From Companilactobacillus musae (lineage in GTDB: Bacteria > Bacillota > Bacilli > Lactobacillales > Lactobacillaceae), in the NCBI RefSeq assembly GCF_003967595.1, contig NZ_BIFW01000001.1:620001-684000 (forward strand): 64,000 nucleotides of DNA, written 5' to 3'. Of the stretch, positions 9,157 through 18,868 are shown piece after piece. Numbering within the stretch: position 1 is the stretch's first letter; every line of letters begins with the position of its first letter. The notes under the pieces were generated by a model. The model had not been told where the DNA came from and did not search any database. It was given only the letters and a program-made list of their open reading frames with translations. A program made the translations under genes and the position numbers.

Positions 9157-9750
9157 TTAAAGTTGCACGATCAATCGATCGAATTCATCAGCCAAATGCG
9201 TCAAATCACCTGAATTATCAATTACAAAATCTGCTCTTGAGCGTTTCTCGTCCATTGACATCTGAGAATTAATGCGATTCATTGCAACCTCTTTTGTTAA
9301 ATTGTTACGTTTCATTAAACGGTACAACTGCACTTCAGGTTCAACATAAACTGTAATCACGCCGTCAAAATATTGCTGATAATTCCCCTCAAACAATAAT
9401 GGAATTTCAAAAATTGAGATTTCCTTGTCTGAGGACTTTTTAGTTTCATTTATAATTTTTAATATTTGTTCTTTAATAATTGGTCGAGTGATCTTGTTTA
9501 ATGCCTGTAATTTTTTAGCATCCCCAAAAACTATTGAGCCTAGTTTTGAACGATTCAAAGTTCCGTCTTCTAAAACTACTTCTGAACCAAATTGTTCAAT
9601 TATTCTTTGTAGACCAATTGTTCCTGGTTCAACTATTTGACGGGCCACTTGATCAGCATCATAAACCTTACAGCCAAACGTTTTAAAAAAATCCAAAATA
9701 GTTGATTTACCAGCAGCAATTCCACCAGTTAAACCATAAATTTTACTCAT
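9157..9750 (-). CDS. coaE: Dephospho-CoA kinase
   Basis: 197 aa, last step of coenzyme A synthesis (phosphorylates the ribose 3'-OH of dephospho-CoA). P-loop GGIAAGKS near residue 8. The ATG at 9748-9750 overlaps the mutM stop as ATGA, implying translational coupling; a TTG 24 bases upstream is in frame but would add non-conserved residues. Confidence 0.95.
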   Translation of the reverse strand: MSKIYGLTGGIAAGKSTILDFFKTFGCKVYDADQVARQIVEPGTIGLQRIIEQFGSEVVLEDGTLNRSKLGSIVFGDAKKLQALNKITRPIIKEQILKIINETKKSSDKEISIFEIPLLFEGNYQQYFDGVITVYVEPEVQLYRLMKRNNLTKEVAMNRINSQMSMDEKRSRADFVIDNSGDLTHLADEFDRLIVQL

Positions 9751-10574
9751 TTCACAACTTGACACTTTGGACAAAAATGCGTTCCACGACCACCAACTTT
9801 GATTTTTTCAATCTCAGTTCCGCATCTCGGACAAGGTGTCCCCTCTTTTCCATAGACTTTTAAACTGTTCTGCATATTCCCCTTGTGTCCAGTAGCATCA
9901 ATGTAAGAACGAACTGTTGAGCCACCAGCTTCAATAGCAGTTTTCATTTCCTGATTAGAGGTTTCAATAATATTTTGAATATCTTCATCACTTAGATGGT
10001 TAGCCGGAGTTTCTGGATGAATTTTAACTTTCCAAAGCACTTCATCGACATAGATATTACCTAGACCACTCATCACTGATTGGTCTAATAAAACCGTTTT
10101 GATATCTTTATGATGACGCATTATCCTTGGTTTCAAGTTTGTAAAAGTAAATGCAGCTGACAATGGTTCTGGACCAAGTTTTTTGATCGACTTATTCTCT
10201 TCCAATTGGTCAGTATTCCATAGCTGCATTCGACCAAATTTACGAACATCGTTATAAATCATCTTTTTACCATTATCTAATGTAAAAATAGCGTGAGAAT
10301 GTTTATCAATTGCACTTGGGTCAGCCGAAATACGATAACGACCTTCCATTCGCAAATGACTAATAATTGTATAACCATTATCCAAATGAATCAACAAAAA
10401 CTTTGCTCGACGACCAATATCAGTAATAGTAGCTCCGGTTGTAAACTCAATAAATTGATTTACGTCGCCTGTAATCAAATCAGGATAACGAATCTCAACG
10501 TTCATTATTTTGTGTCCCTTAACTTGGGCTATTAACCCTCGTCTAACTGTTTCTACTTCTGGCATCTCTGGCAT
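9747..10574 (-). CDS. mutM: Formamidopyrimidine-DNA glycosylase
   Basis: 275-aa repair enzyme that excises 8-oxoguanine and cleaves the abasic strand. The N-terminal MPEMPEVETVRRGL supplies the catalytic Pro and Glu after Met removal, and the C-terminal zinc finger has CPRC and CPKC pairs. It starts 8 bases after the polA stop and overlaps coaE, a repair-centred operon. Confidence 0.97.
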   Translation of the reverse strand: MPEMPEVETVRRGLIAQVKGHKIMNVEIRYPDLITGDVNQFIEFTTGATITDIGRRAKFLLIHLDNGYTIISHLRMEGRYRISADPSAIDKHSHAIFTLDNGKKMIYNDVRKFGRMQLWNTDQLEENKSIKKLGPEPLSAAFTFTNLKPRIMRHHKDIKTVLLDQSVMSGLGNIYVDEVLWKVKIHPETPANHLSDEDIQNIIETSNQEMKTAIEAGGSTVRSYIDATGHKGNMQNSLKVYGKEGTPCPRCGTEIEKIKVGGRGTHFCPKCQVVK

Positions 10575-10582
10575 ATTATCAC

Positions 10583-13240
10583 CTATTTTGCTTCATACCA
10601 AGTCTTACCATGAGCTGTTTCAACCTTCAAAGGAACATCTAGTTTAACAGCTGAATCCATAACACTCGGTACTAATTTTTCTAGAGTTTCAATCTCTGAT
10701 TTAGGAGCCTCAAATATCATTTCATCATGTACTTGTAAAAGTAAATTGGTCTGAAGATTTTCCTTAACTAACATCTTCTGCATATTGATCATTGCCACTT
10801 TAATAATGTCGGCAGCGCTACCTTGAATAGGAGTATTCATTGCTGTACGTTTAGCAAAGTTGCGAACATTAAAATTACTAGAATGGATATCTGGCAAATA
10901 GCGGCGACGATGCATTATCGTTTCAACATAACCATTCTCACGCGCATATTTGACAATATCATCCATATACTTTTTAACACCTGGGTACTGTTCAAAGTAT
11001 GAATCAATAAAAGCTGCCGCTTGTTTACGACTAATACCAATATTTTGTGACAAGCCATAATCACTAATACCGTAAACTATTCCAAAATTAGTTGCTTTAG
11101 CTTGACGTCGCATGTTAGGAGTTACTTCATCAGTACTATTCAAACCAAAAATTCTCATTGCTGTATGAGCATGGATATCATAGTCTTCATTAAAGGCCTC
11201 TTGCATATGTTCATCCCCAGAGATGTGGGCTAATACACGCAATTCCACTTGTGAATAATCAGCTGAGAAAATCTCCCAATCTTCATGTTGTGGTACAAAA
11301 GCCTTTCTAATTTGTTTACCTTCATCAATTCTAATTGGAATGTTTTGTAAATTAGGCTCAATTGATGATAAACGTCCTGTTTGGGTCAAAGTTTGCAAAT
11401 AAATAGTGTGAATCTTGTTATCTGGTTGTACAAATTTTTGAAGACCAACTACATAAGTTGATTGAATCTTAGAAATTTGACGATAATCTAAAACCATTTG
11501 AACAACTGGTGATTTATCTTTTAATTTTTCCAAAACATCGACTGAAGTTGAATATCCTGTCTTAGTCTTTTTAACAACTGGCAATTTCAAATCTTCAAAT
11601 AATACTACTCCCAATTGTTTAGGGGAATTAATATTAAATTCCTTACCTGCTTCTTGATAAATCTTTTGTTCAATCTCTGCTAAACGTGTGGCAAAAGTAT
11701 TTTCCATTTCCTTTAACTTCGACACTTCAACTGTGATACCCTTGATTTCCATTTCAGCCAAAACATTAGACAATGGTAATTCAATTTCATCATAAAGACT
11801 ATCTTGATCATTATCTTTTAATTCTGACATCATCTTTTCTTTTAATTCAAAAATCACTTGGGCCTTTTGAGCTAAGAAATTCAGTAAAAGTTTATTGTCT
11901 TCTGGAACAGCTTTTTTGACCCCTTTACCATAAAACTCCTCTTCAGTAGGTAAGTTAACATTATAATTCTTTGCAACTAAACCAATATCTTGCTTATTAT
12001 CATTAGTATCAAGCAAATATGCTACCAACAACATGTCAAAACTGATACCGGAAATTTTACAGCCATAACGATGTAATAAAGCAATCGTTCGTTTATTATC
12101 AAAAAGATACTTCTCTTTGGTATCATCAGCCAGCCAATTTTTCAACTGATCATTCTCTAGAATTGAAATATCATCGGTACCGAAAAACTCTTTGCCATCA
12201 GAAATCAAAAGTCCAATAATCGGTGCTGTATGATAATTCTCGCCAAAACCTTCAACTATTAAAGTATGAGCTTTATCACTAGCATTGATTTTCTCAATTG
12301 CTGCTTCATCTAAAGTATGAACTTCAATATCAGCCAAGTCTTCAGCAGTATTTTCTTGAGGGACATCCATTCGATTCAAAAAGGTTTTAAAATCCATTTT
12401 TTGATAAAATTGCATCAACTCTTCTTGATTGTCACCATGATATTCAAGATCACCCAGACTAACCTCTACTGGAGCATCAAGATCAATTGTTGCTAGTTTT
12501 TTACTCAAAATAGCCTTATCTTTGTCGTTGATCAAATGTTCTTTTAACTTGCTTTTCTTCATTTCATCAACATGATCATAAATACCTTCAACACTGCCAT
12601 ACTGATTAATCAATTTAATAGCAGTCTTTTCGCCGACCTTTTCAACTCCAGGATAATGATCTGAATTATCACCCATTAATCCCTTCATATCAATAATCTG
12701 CTTAGGTGTAATGCCCAATTTTTCTTGCACATGTTCTGGAGTGTAGCTTTCTGTTTCAGTAACGCCTTTAACATTAACCTTTACAGTGACCTTATCTGTT
12801 ACCAATTGCGTCAAATCTCGATCACCGGTAATAATGGTAACGTCCATGCCTTCTTTTTCGGCTTTCTGTGACATAGTTCCGATAATATCGTCGGCCTCAT
12901 AATCTGGCAACTCATATGTTTTAATACCACGATCATTCAACAATTCTTGGATCAAAGGCAATTGCTCCATTAACTCCTGAGGAGTCTTAGCACGTGTACC
13001 TTTATAATCATCAAACATCTTAGTTCTAAAAGTTGTCTTACCAGCATCAAAAGCAACCAAAGCATGCGTTGGCGCCTCATCCTTTAAAATGATTTCCAAC
13101 ATATTATTGAAGGCGTATAAGGCGTTTGTATGGATACCATCGCCATTCACAAATTTATCTAGAACGTTATGCATCGCAAAAAATGCTCGAAACGAAACAC
13201 TATTTCCATCTATTAAAAGTAACTTTTTATTTTTTGACAT
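10583..13240 (-). CDS. polA: DNA polymerase I
   Basis: 885 aa. 5'-3' exonuclease (about 1-290, with DGNSVSFRAFFA and GDRDLTQLV), a middle 3'-5' exonuclease fold that lacks the acidic DxE-type residues and is probably inactive as in other Gram-positives, and polymerase domain with DYSQVELRVLAH, KATNFGIVYG and QVHDEM motifs. It fills gaps in repair and Okazaki fragments. First gene of the polA-to-dnaI series. Confidence 0.97.
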   Translation of the reverse strand: MSKNKKLLLIDGNSVSFRAFFAMHNVLDKFVNGDGIHTNALYAFNNMLEIILKDEAPTHALVAFDAGKTTFRTKMFDDYKGTRAKTPQELMEQLPLIQELLNDRGIKTYELPDYEADDIIGTMSQKAEKEGMDVTIITGDRDLTQLVTDKVTVKVNVKGVTETESYTPEHVQEKLGITPKQIIDMKGLMGDNSDHYPGVEKVGEKTAIKLINQYGSVEGIYDHVDEMKKSKLKEHLINDKDKAILSKKLATIDLDAPVEVSLGDLEYHGDNQEELMQFYQKMDFKTFLNRMDVPQENTAEDLADIEVHTLDEAAIEKINASDKAHTLIVEGFGENYHTAPIIGLLISDGKEFFGTDDISILENDQLKNWLADDTKEKYLFDNKRTIALLHRYGCKISGISFDMLLVAYLLDTNDNKQDIGLVAKNYNVNLPTEEEFYGKGVKKAVPEDNKLLLNFLAQKAQVIFELKEKMMSELKDNDQDSLYDEIELPLSNVLAEMEIKGITVEVSKLKEMENTFATRLAEIEQKIYQEAGKEFNINSPKQLGVVLFEDLKLPVVKKTKTGYSTSVDVLEKLKDKSPVVQMVLDYRQISKIQSTYVVGLQKFVQPDNKIHTIYLQTLTQTGRLSSIEPNLQNIPIRIDEGKQIRKAFVPQHEDWEIFSADYSQVELRVLAHISGDEHMQEAFNEDYDIHAHTAMRIFGLNSTDEVTPNMRRQAKATNFGIVYGISDYGLSQNIGISRKQAAAFIDSYFEQYPGVKKYMDDIVKYARENGYVETIMHRRRYLPDIHSSNFNVRNFAKRTAMNTPIQGSAADIIKVAMINMQKMLVKENLQTNLLLQVHDEMIFEAPKSEIETLEKLVPSVMDSAVKLDVPLKVETAHGKTWYEAK

Positions 13241-13273
13241 ATATTCTCCAATAAAACCGAATTAACTAATCTT

Positions 13274-13302
13274 ATTTTAACAAATCACAGCTCTTTGTAA
13301 CA
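13274..13302 (-). promoter_or_regulatory. Probable polA promoter
   Basis: A -10-like TAAAAT (13274-13279) preceded by TTGT, with a weak GTTACA -35 at 16 bases. A CTTTGT/ACAAAG inverted repeat (13293-13313) overlaps the -35. Confidence 0.4.
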
Positions 13303-13314
13303 GTTTCACAAAGA

Positions 13315-13352
13315 CTAAAAAAGCCTAGATTCCAGTGGAATCAAGACTTCTC
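13315..13352 (-). terminator. Terminator after MFS exporter gene
   Basis: Stem of GATTCC/GGAATC extended by imperfect AGTCT/AGGC pairing, followed by six U. Confidence 0.8.
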
Positions 13353-13353
13353 A

Positions 13354-14751
13354 CTAATTATTCTTCTTTTCATATCTAAAATAGACATAAATTACAGAGA
13401 TAAGTACTAATAATGATAAAACAGTCAAAAGAGCAAAGTCAATTTTTGTACCTGCAATAGTATTCAAAACTTCATTCCTAGATCCTGTTAAGGCAACGGC
13501 CGAAATAACCACTGACAAGATATTGGTTCCTAATGAGCCCGCATATTGTTGCATCATACTGAAAAGCGAATTTTGATCAGACTTGCTAGATCCTGTAACC
13601 TGCATACTCCCGTCTGACAATGACGCTCCGAAACCAAAATTAAAACCGATTCTGATTATTAAATATATCAAAGTAATACTCATCAAAGTCAAACTTTCAC
13701 TTTTAATCCAAAAAGCGGCCGATCCTAAAGTAATTAAAATCCCACTAGTAATCAGGGGAATCGCCGCACCTCTTTTATCGTAAAGATAACCTGCAATTGG
13801 TCCTACGATTGCTCCCAAAAGCGAACCCGGCAAAAGCATTAATCCGGCTTGTGCTGAATTCATTTTCAAAACTGTCTGCGCAAAAATCGGTAAAACAAAC
13901 GACAATCCAATGTTAATAAATTGCAAACTAAAATAGCTAAATAATCTTAATCGTAAAACCGGTTTTTTTAAAATCGAAAAATCAATCAATTGTCGTTGAC
14001 TCTTACGGTTATACCACACAAAAATCCCAAATATCACTAATGAAACAATGATCCATAATAAAAACTGTGCTGACGTCCAACCGTATCGACCGGCCTGATC
14101 AAAAGTAAAAAGAATCACTGAAAAAATCACAGCTAATCCAATAACACTACCATAGTCAAAGGAAATCCCTTTAGTTCCGCGTGCTTTACCGTGAATTGAA
14201 AATACTCCAATTACAAATAATAAAATTATCAATGGCAAAACGCCTACAAAAATTTCTCTCCAAGTCCAAATACCATTAATAATGCCACCATACGTAGGTC
14301 CTAAAGCTGGAGCTAAAGAAATAACTATTCCCGCTAACCCTGTATAAAGTCCCAATTTAGATGATGGTATTTCCTCAAATATTAAACTAAACATCAGAGG
14401 CGTCGACAACCCGGTAGCAATTGCCTGCAATAATCGTCCTGCCATTAAAATCGGAAAATTCGGCGCTACTAAACAAATCATTGACCCAATAAAACAACAA
14501 GCAACCGCAAAGATAAAAATTTTTAACGGATCAAATTTCTTTAAAATATATGCCGTAGTGCTCATTACAATCGTCGTTAATAACAAATAACCAGTCGTTA
14601 GCCATTGAACTGTCCCTAAACTAACTTGCAAATCTTTCACTAAAGTTGGAAAGGTAACATTCATTGACGTTTCAATTAAAATACCAGTAAACGATAGTAA
14701 TCCTACTGCTAATATTGATAGTTTAACGCGTAGTGATACTGTTTCTTCCAC
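13354..14751 (-). CDS. MFS multidrug-type exporter (DHA2-like, about 14 TM)
   Basis: 465-aa major facilitator protein with about 14 hydrophobic segments and the GRLLQAIATG and APALGPTYGG motifs typical of DHA2 drug:H+ antiporters (QacA/EmrB relatives). I place the start at GTG 14751 because AAGAGGT stands 7 bases upstream; an ATG at 14769 directly follows a U-tract and has no RBS. A terminator-like hairpin sits immediately before the RBS. Substrate unknown. Confidence 0.88.
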   Translation of the reverse strand: MEETVSLRVKLSILAVGLLSFTGILIETSMNVTFPTLVKDLQVSLGTVQWLTTGYLLLTTIVMSTTAYILKKFDPLKIFIFAVACCFIGSMICLVAPNFPILMAGRLLQAIATGLSTPLMFSLIFEEIPSSKLGLYTGLAGIVISLAPALGPTYGGIINGIWTWREIFVGVLPLIILLFVIGVFSIHGKARGTKGISFDYGSVIGLAVIFSVILFTFDQAGRYGWTSAQFLLWIIVSLVIFGIFVWYNRKSQRQLIDFSILKKPVLRLRLFSYFSLQFINIGLSFVLPIFAQTVLKMNSAQAGLMLLPGSLLGAIVGPIAGYLYDKRGAAIPLITSGILITLGSAAFWIKSESLTLMSITLIYLIIRIGFNFGFGASLSDGSMQVTGSSKSDQNSLFSMMQQYAGSLGTNILSVVISAVALTGSRNEVLNTIAGTKIDFALLTVLSLLVLISVIYVYFRYEKKNN

Positions 14752-14769
14752 GTTTTTACCTCTTTTCAT

Positions 14770-14804
14770 AAAAAAAGGCCATGACAATTTGCTCTGTCAT
14801 AGCC
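14770..14804 (-). terminator. Terminator hairpin abutting the MFS exporter RBS
   Basis: Stem GGCUAUGAC/GUCAUGGCC (14777-14785 with 14796-14804; one G-U pair), 10-base loop, then seven U. It may end the amidohydrolase transcript or act as an attenuator for the exporter, whose RBS begins only five bases downstream. Confidence 0.8.
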
Positions 14805-14876
14805 CAACTCTTTATTTTTACTTTACTATTATTTAAAATTTTTTGCTAGAATTTTTTATAAAATTATTTAATTCCC

Positions 14877-16076
14877 TTATTTAACCAATTGACCTTTTTT
14901 ATAAACTTGCTTATCAATTTGTTGAACGGCTTTAACATCGGCCAAAGGATCATCATCAAGTACCAAAAAGTCAGCTATCTTTCCTTCCTTAAGTGAGCCG
15001 TACTTATCATCGATACCCAAAAGATGTGAACTATTCTTAGTTGCTGACAAAAGAACCTCAGCATTACTAGCACCTACATCAGTCAATAGTTCTAATTCCT
15101 TAGGAATGTCTGCAAAACGATTGAATGGTGTCCCCGCATCAGTTCCAAAGGAAATTTTAACACCTGCTTTAGTAGCTGCTTCCATGCGCTTATAAAATAT
15201 CTTTAAGAATCCTTTTGCTTTGGTAATCATATAATCAGGTAAATCACCATCCTTAGCAGTTGCTATCGCATAAGAGGCGATGATAGTTGGTGTAATATAA
15301 ATATTTTTGTCATTCAAAAGGGCAATATCTTCATCGGTGATCATACAACCATGCTCAATTGAATCCACTCCAGCCACAATAGCACTATGAATTCCTGCAG
15401 CTCCTTCAGCATGAGCAGCAATTGTCATATGCTTTGTATGTGCTTCAGCAACCGCCACGCTCAACTCTTCTGGCGATAATTCCACATCATCAATTTGATC
15501 GGTTGCTGACATAACACCACCAGTTGCCATAACTTTAATATTCTTGGCACCTAATTTGAACTCTTTACGAATTGCATGACGCATTTCATCTGGAGAATCG
15601 ACAATATTTCCCCAAGTTGTTTCTCCATCAAGACCTTCGGTAAAATCAGCATGTCCACCAGTTATACACATTGGACGACCTGAAGGAACAATTTCGGTTC
15701 CTCCCAACTGTCCTTCTTCTTGAAGACGACGCAATTTGATATCTACATCAAAGGCACAACCGCAATCTCTTACATATGTTACACCTGCTTTTAAAGCCTC
15801 TTTTAGATTATTTAAGGCCGTGAAAGTTACTTCAGCTTCTGAAAGATATTCTAGTTTATTAGTAATTGGGTTCATCATTAGATGAACATGAGAATTAATA
15901 AGTCCTGGCATAACGTATTTTTTCTTCAAGTCAACAACATTTTCAACATCTGGGGCATCCTTAAAACCTAATTTAATAATCTCACCTGACTTGCTATCAA
16001 CAATAAACCAGGCATCTTTTTGTATTTCAGGTTTATCACCATCGAATAAACTAAAGTTCTTATATAAAGTTTGCAT
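14877..16076 (-). CDS. Amidohydrolase (prolidase/imidazolonepropionase-like)
   Basis: 399 aa. Metal-dependent hydrolase of the amidohydrolase superfamily: HVH in GLINSHVHL (about residue 61), a lysine in GAKNIKVMATGG, H in AAHAEG, H in SIEHG and D in GTDAGTP. These residues form the binuclear metal site. Likely acts on a cyclic amide or dipeptide; exact substrate unknown. RBS AGGAGG is good. Divergent from a transporter gene, which may import its substrate. Confidence 0.85.
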   Translation of the reverse strand: MQTLYKNFSLFDGDKPEIQKDAWFIVDSKSGEIIKLGFKDAPDVENVVDLKKKYVMPGLINSHVHLMMNPITNKLEYLSEAEVTFTALNNLKEALKAGVTYVRDCGCAFDVDIKLRRLQEEGQLGGTEIVPSGRPMCITGGHADFTEGLDGETTWGNIVDSPDEMRHAIRKEFKLGAKNIKVMATGGVMSATDQIDDVELSPEELSVAVAEAHTKHMTIAAHAEGAAGIHSAIVAGVDSIEHGCMITDEDIALLNDKNIYITPTIIASYAIATAKDGDLPDYMITKAKGFLKIFYKRMEAATKAGVKISFGTDAGTPFNRFADIPKELELLTDVGASNAEVLLSATKNSSHLLGIDDKYGSLKEGKIADFLVLDDDPLADVKAVQQIDKQVYKKGQLVK

Positions 16077-16161
16077 AATAAACTTGCCTCCTAAACCATT
16101 TTGACCTGAGTTTAAGTGATATTATTTTAATTTTCAAAATATAAGAATTATTTTAATTAAA

Positions 16162-16192
16162 AATATACTTTTCGTATTATTAAAAGTATATT
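16162..16192. promoter_or_regulatory. Inverted repeat in divergent promoter region
   Basis: Perfect 11-base arms AATATACTTTT and AAAAGTATATT separated by 9 bases, midway between the amidohydrolase and transporter genes. Probably an operator for a regulator encoded elsewhere. Confidence 0.5.
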
Positions 16193-16202
16193 AATTGCTT
16201 AG

Positions 16203-16254
16203 CTCCTAAAAATAGAATAAATTCTGCTTTAAGAATTGAATAAATTTTTAGGAG
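16203..16254 (+). promoter_or_regulatory. RBS-masking hairpin before transporter gene
   Basis: Perfect 11-base stem CTCCTAAAAAT (16203-16213) with ATTTTTAGGAG (16244-16254); a symmetrical internal loop; then an inner AATTCT/AGAATT stem. The 3' arm contains the AGGAG Shine-Dalgarno of the next gene. Confidence 0.7.
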
Positions 16255-16263
16255 GTCGATATT

Positions 16264-17454
16264 ATGACCTATTTATTTTCTTTCACCATCGTAATGATTT
16301 TTATGTTAATTGGTGAATGGGCATCCGCCGCCACCAAGGCCTATGTTCCTTCGATTTTCATCACCGCCGTGCTCTTTGCCATCGGTTTCTGGACAATTCT
16401 TCCTAAAAATATTGTTAATCAAGCTTCGTATACTCCACAATTTGTTGGTGTTGCGATGTCGTTGTTATTAGTTCAAATGGGAAGTCTAATGAATCTCAAG
16501 GAATTATTTAATCAATGGAAAGCTGTTTGTATAGCACTATTAGGTGTCTGTGGTACTCTATTGTTCACTTTAGTTATTGGATCATTTTTCTTTGATTGGA
16601 AAACTGTCGTTGCTGCAGTCCCTCCTTTAACTGGAGGAATCGTCGCCGCATTATTAATGACTAATGGTTTAAAAGCTGCTGGTATTACTACTCTAGTTGC
16701 CTTGCCAGTTTCAATGTTTATCATGCATTCAATGATCGGATATCCCCTTACTGCCGTTTTACTTAGAAAAGAAGGCAAACGTCTTTCTGGAATCTATCAG
16801 GCACAAAAGAATGATCCTAATTCTGAAGCTTCTAAAATGGTTCGCCAACACAAAAATTCTGAAGAACAAGAAAAACCTGTTCTTAATTTGTCAGCACAAT
16901 TTCAAACGCCAGTCTTTATTATTACTCGAGTTGCCATTGTAGCTTTATTGGCTAATTGGGTCGGAGCATTGCTCCATGGAGTTATTAACGCTAACGTTAT
17001 CTGTTTGGTCTTTGGAGTTATCGCCCATCAAATTGGCTTTATTGAGACCAATGCTTTAGATAAGGCTAAAATTTTTAACTGGTTGATGTATGGTTTACTT
17101 GCCTATATCTTCGAACAATTGAGTTTGACTACACCTAAGGTTATCGGTGGAATTATCATTCAGATCATCGTCTTGATTCTCTTAGGAATTCTAGGTATGT
17201 TCATTGCTTCATTCTTACTTGCTAAACCTTTTGGATTAAGTCGTGAAATGGCATTTGCATGTTCACTAACAGCACTATTTGGATTTCCAGCTGATTTTAT
17301 TTTAACCACTGAGGTTTGCCATACAGTTGCTCATAGTGAAGACGAAGAAGCTTATCTAACAGAAAATATTCTACCCAAGATGTTAGTTGGTGGCTTTGCT
17401 ACCGTTTCAGTTGCTTCAGTTATTATTGCTTCAGTCTTTCTCAAATTACTTTAA
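16264..17454 (+). CDS. Membrane transporter, GltS-like
   Basis: 396 aa with about 11 hydrophobic segments in two halves separated by a polar loop (about residues 175-205). The PPLTGGIVAALLM and LTALFGFPADF stretches are reminiscent of the sodium/glutamate symporter GltS fold, but I cannot name the substrate. The ATG follows AGGAGG, which is buried in a hairpin. Divergent from an amidohydrolase, so uptake of that enzyme's substrate is a reasonable inference. Confidence 0.65.
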   Translation: MTYLFSFTIVMIFMLIGEWASAATKAYVPSIFITAVLFAIGFWTILPKNIVNQASYTPQFVGVAMSLLLVQMGSLMNLKELFNQWKAVCIALLGVCGTLLFTLVIGSFFFDWKTVVAAVPPLTGGIVAALLMTNGLKAAGITTLVALPVSMFIMHSMIGYPLTAVLLRKEGKRLSGIYQAQKNDPNSEASKMVRQHKNSEEQEKPVLNLSAQFQTPVFIITRVAIVALLANWVGALLHGVINANVICLVFGVIAHQIGFIETNALDKAKIFNWLMYGLLAYIFEQLSLTTPKVIGGIIIQIIVLILLGILGMFIASFLLAKPFGLSREMAFACSLTALFGFPADFILTTEVCHTVAHSEDEEAYLTENILPKMLVGGFATVSVASVIIASVFLKLL

Positions 17455-17467
17455 GATACTAAAAACA

Positions 17468-17522
17468 AAAAAAGGTATTCCATTAGAAACACATTACGTG
17501 TGAATCTAACGAAATACCTTAT
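17468..17522. terminator. Bidirectional terminator
   Basis: AAGGTATT...AATACCTT outer stem with an inner pairable GTTAG/CTAAC-type region, flanked by A and T runs; shared by the transporter and convergent murC. Confidence 0.8.
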
Positions 17523-17528
17523 TATTTT

Positions 17529-18860
17529 TTATTGTTGATTAGGATTCAAAGTACTTAAAAGTTGTTCGTATGCTGTTTCATACTTTTGAACATCTCCAGC
17601 ACCCATGAATATCATTACTGTATTATGGTAATCCAATAATGGTGACAAATCATCAAGTGTTAGAACATTACCACCCTTATGAATCTTATTGCCAAGATCT
17701 TTACTTGTAATATCTCCATGAGCTTCACGAATTGAACCAAAGATATTTGTTAAGTAAACTTCATCTGCCAAATCAAGTGATTTAGCAAAGTCATCCATCA
17801 AGGCCAAAGTTCTTGTATAAGTGTGTGGTTGGAAGACAGCGACAATTTTCTTGTCAGGATATTTTTGTCTAGCAGCATCAATAGTAGCCTTAATTTCTTG
17901 TGGATGGTGAGCATAGTCATCAATGATAACTTGGTCAGCAACTTTCTTTTCGCTGAAACGTCTTTTAACACCACTAAATGTTTGTAATTCACGATTGATC
18001 AAAGCGTGATCAAGTTTTTCCATATGACCAACACCAATTACAGCTAATGAATTCAAAACATTATGTTCACCAAACAATGGAACTTGGAAATTACCGATAT
18101 TTTCACCATCAATAGATACGTCGAATGATGAACCTTTGACAGTACGTTTAATGTTTGTAGCACGAATGTAATCAGATTCATCTAAACCATAAGTATAAAT
18201 TGGAGTATCAGCTTGAATTGACTTAGCATGCTTATCTTCACCCCAGATGAAGATTCCCTTCTTAGTCTTTCTAGCTTCTGATTCAAAAGCGTCAACAACA
18301 TCATTGATTCCACCAAAGAAATAATCTGGATGGTCAAAATCAATATTTGTAATAATCAAGTAATCTGGTGCGTATGATAAGAAATGACGACGATATTCAT
18401 CAGCTTCAAAGACAAAGAACTTAGCATCCTTAATACCCTTACCAGTACCATCACCAATTAAATATGATGTCTTAGCAATTCCACTTAGTGTATGAGCTAA
18501 TAGTCCAGTTGTACTTGTTTTACCATGTGAACCGGCAATACCAATTGATGTATATTCTGAAACTAACTTACCAACAAGCTCTGGATATGTAATAACTGTT
18601 AAATGCATATCATTAGCTTTTTTAATTTCTACTTGATCATTGCTAAAAGCGTTTCCTTTAACAATTGTCAAACCTTCGTGAATGTTATTTTCATCAAAAG
18701 GTAAGATTTTGATACCTGCTTGTTCAAGTCCACGTTGAGTAAATGTATATTTATCAATATCTGATCCTTGAACTTCATATCCGAGGTCTTTTAGGATAAG
18801 TGCCAAAGCACTCATACCTGTTCCTTTAATTCCAACAAAATGATAGACTGTTTTTTCCAT
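17529..18860 (-). CDS. murC: UDP-N-acetylmuramate--L-alanine ligase
   Basis: 443 aa. Adds L-Ala to UDP-MurNAc in peptidoglycan precursor synthesis. N-terminal Rossmann motif [14 protein letters not shown]-binding [13 protein letters not shown] (about residue 108), and the YAHHPQEI C-terminal domain motif are present. Last gene of ytpP-ytpR-murC, 8 bases after ytpR. Confidence 0.97.
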   Translation of the reverse strand: MEKTVYHFVGIKGTGMSALALILKDLGYEVQGSDIDKYTFTQRGLEQAGIKILPFDENNIHEGLTIVKGNAFSNDQVEIKKANDMHLTVITYPELVGKLVSEYTSIGIAGSHGKTSTTGLLAHTLSGIAKTSYLIGDGTGKGIKDAKFFVFEADEYRRHFLSYAPDYLIITNIDFDHPDYFFGGINDVVDAFESEARKTKKGIFIWGEDKHAKSIQADTPIYTYGLDESDYIRATNIKRTVKGSSFDVSIDGENIGNFQVPLFGEHNVLNSLAVIGVGHMEKLDHALINRELQTFSGVKRRFSEKKVADQVIIDDYAHHPQEIKATIDAARQKYPDKKIVAVFQPHTYTRTLALMDDFAKSLDLADEVYLTNIFGSIREAHGDITSKDLGNKIHKGGNVLTLDDLSPLLDYHNTVMIFMGAGDVQKYETAYEQLLSTLNPNQQ

Positions 18861-18868
18861 AATAGCTC

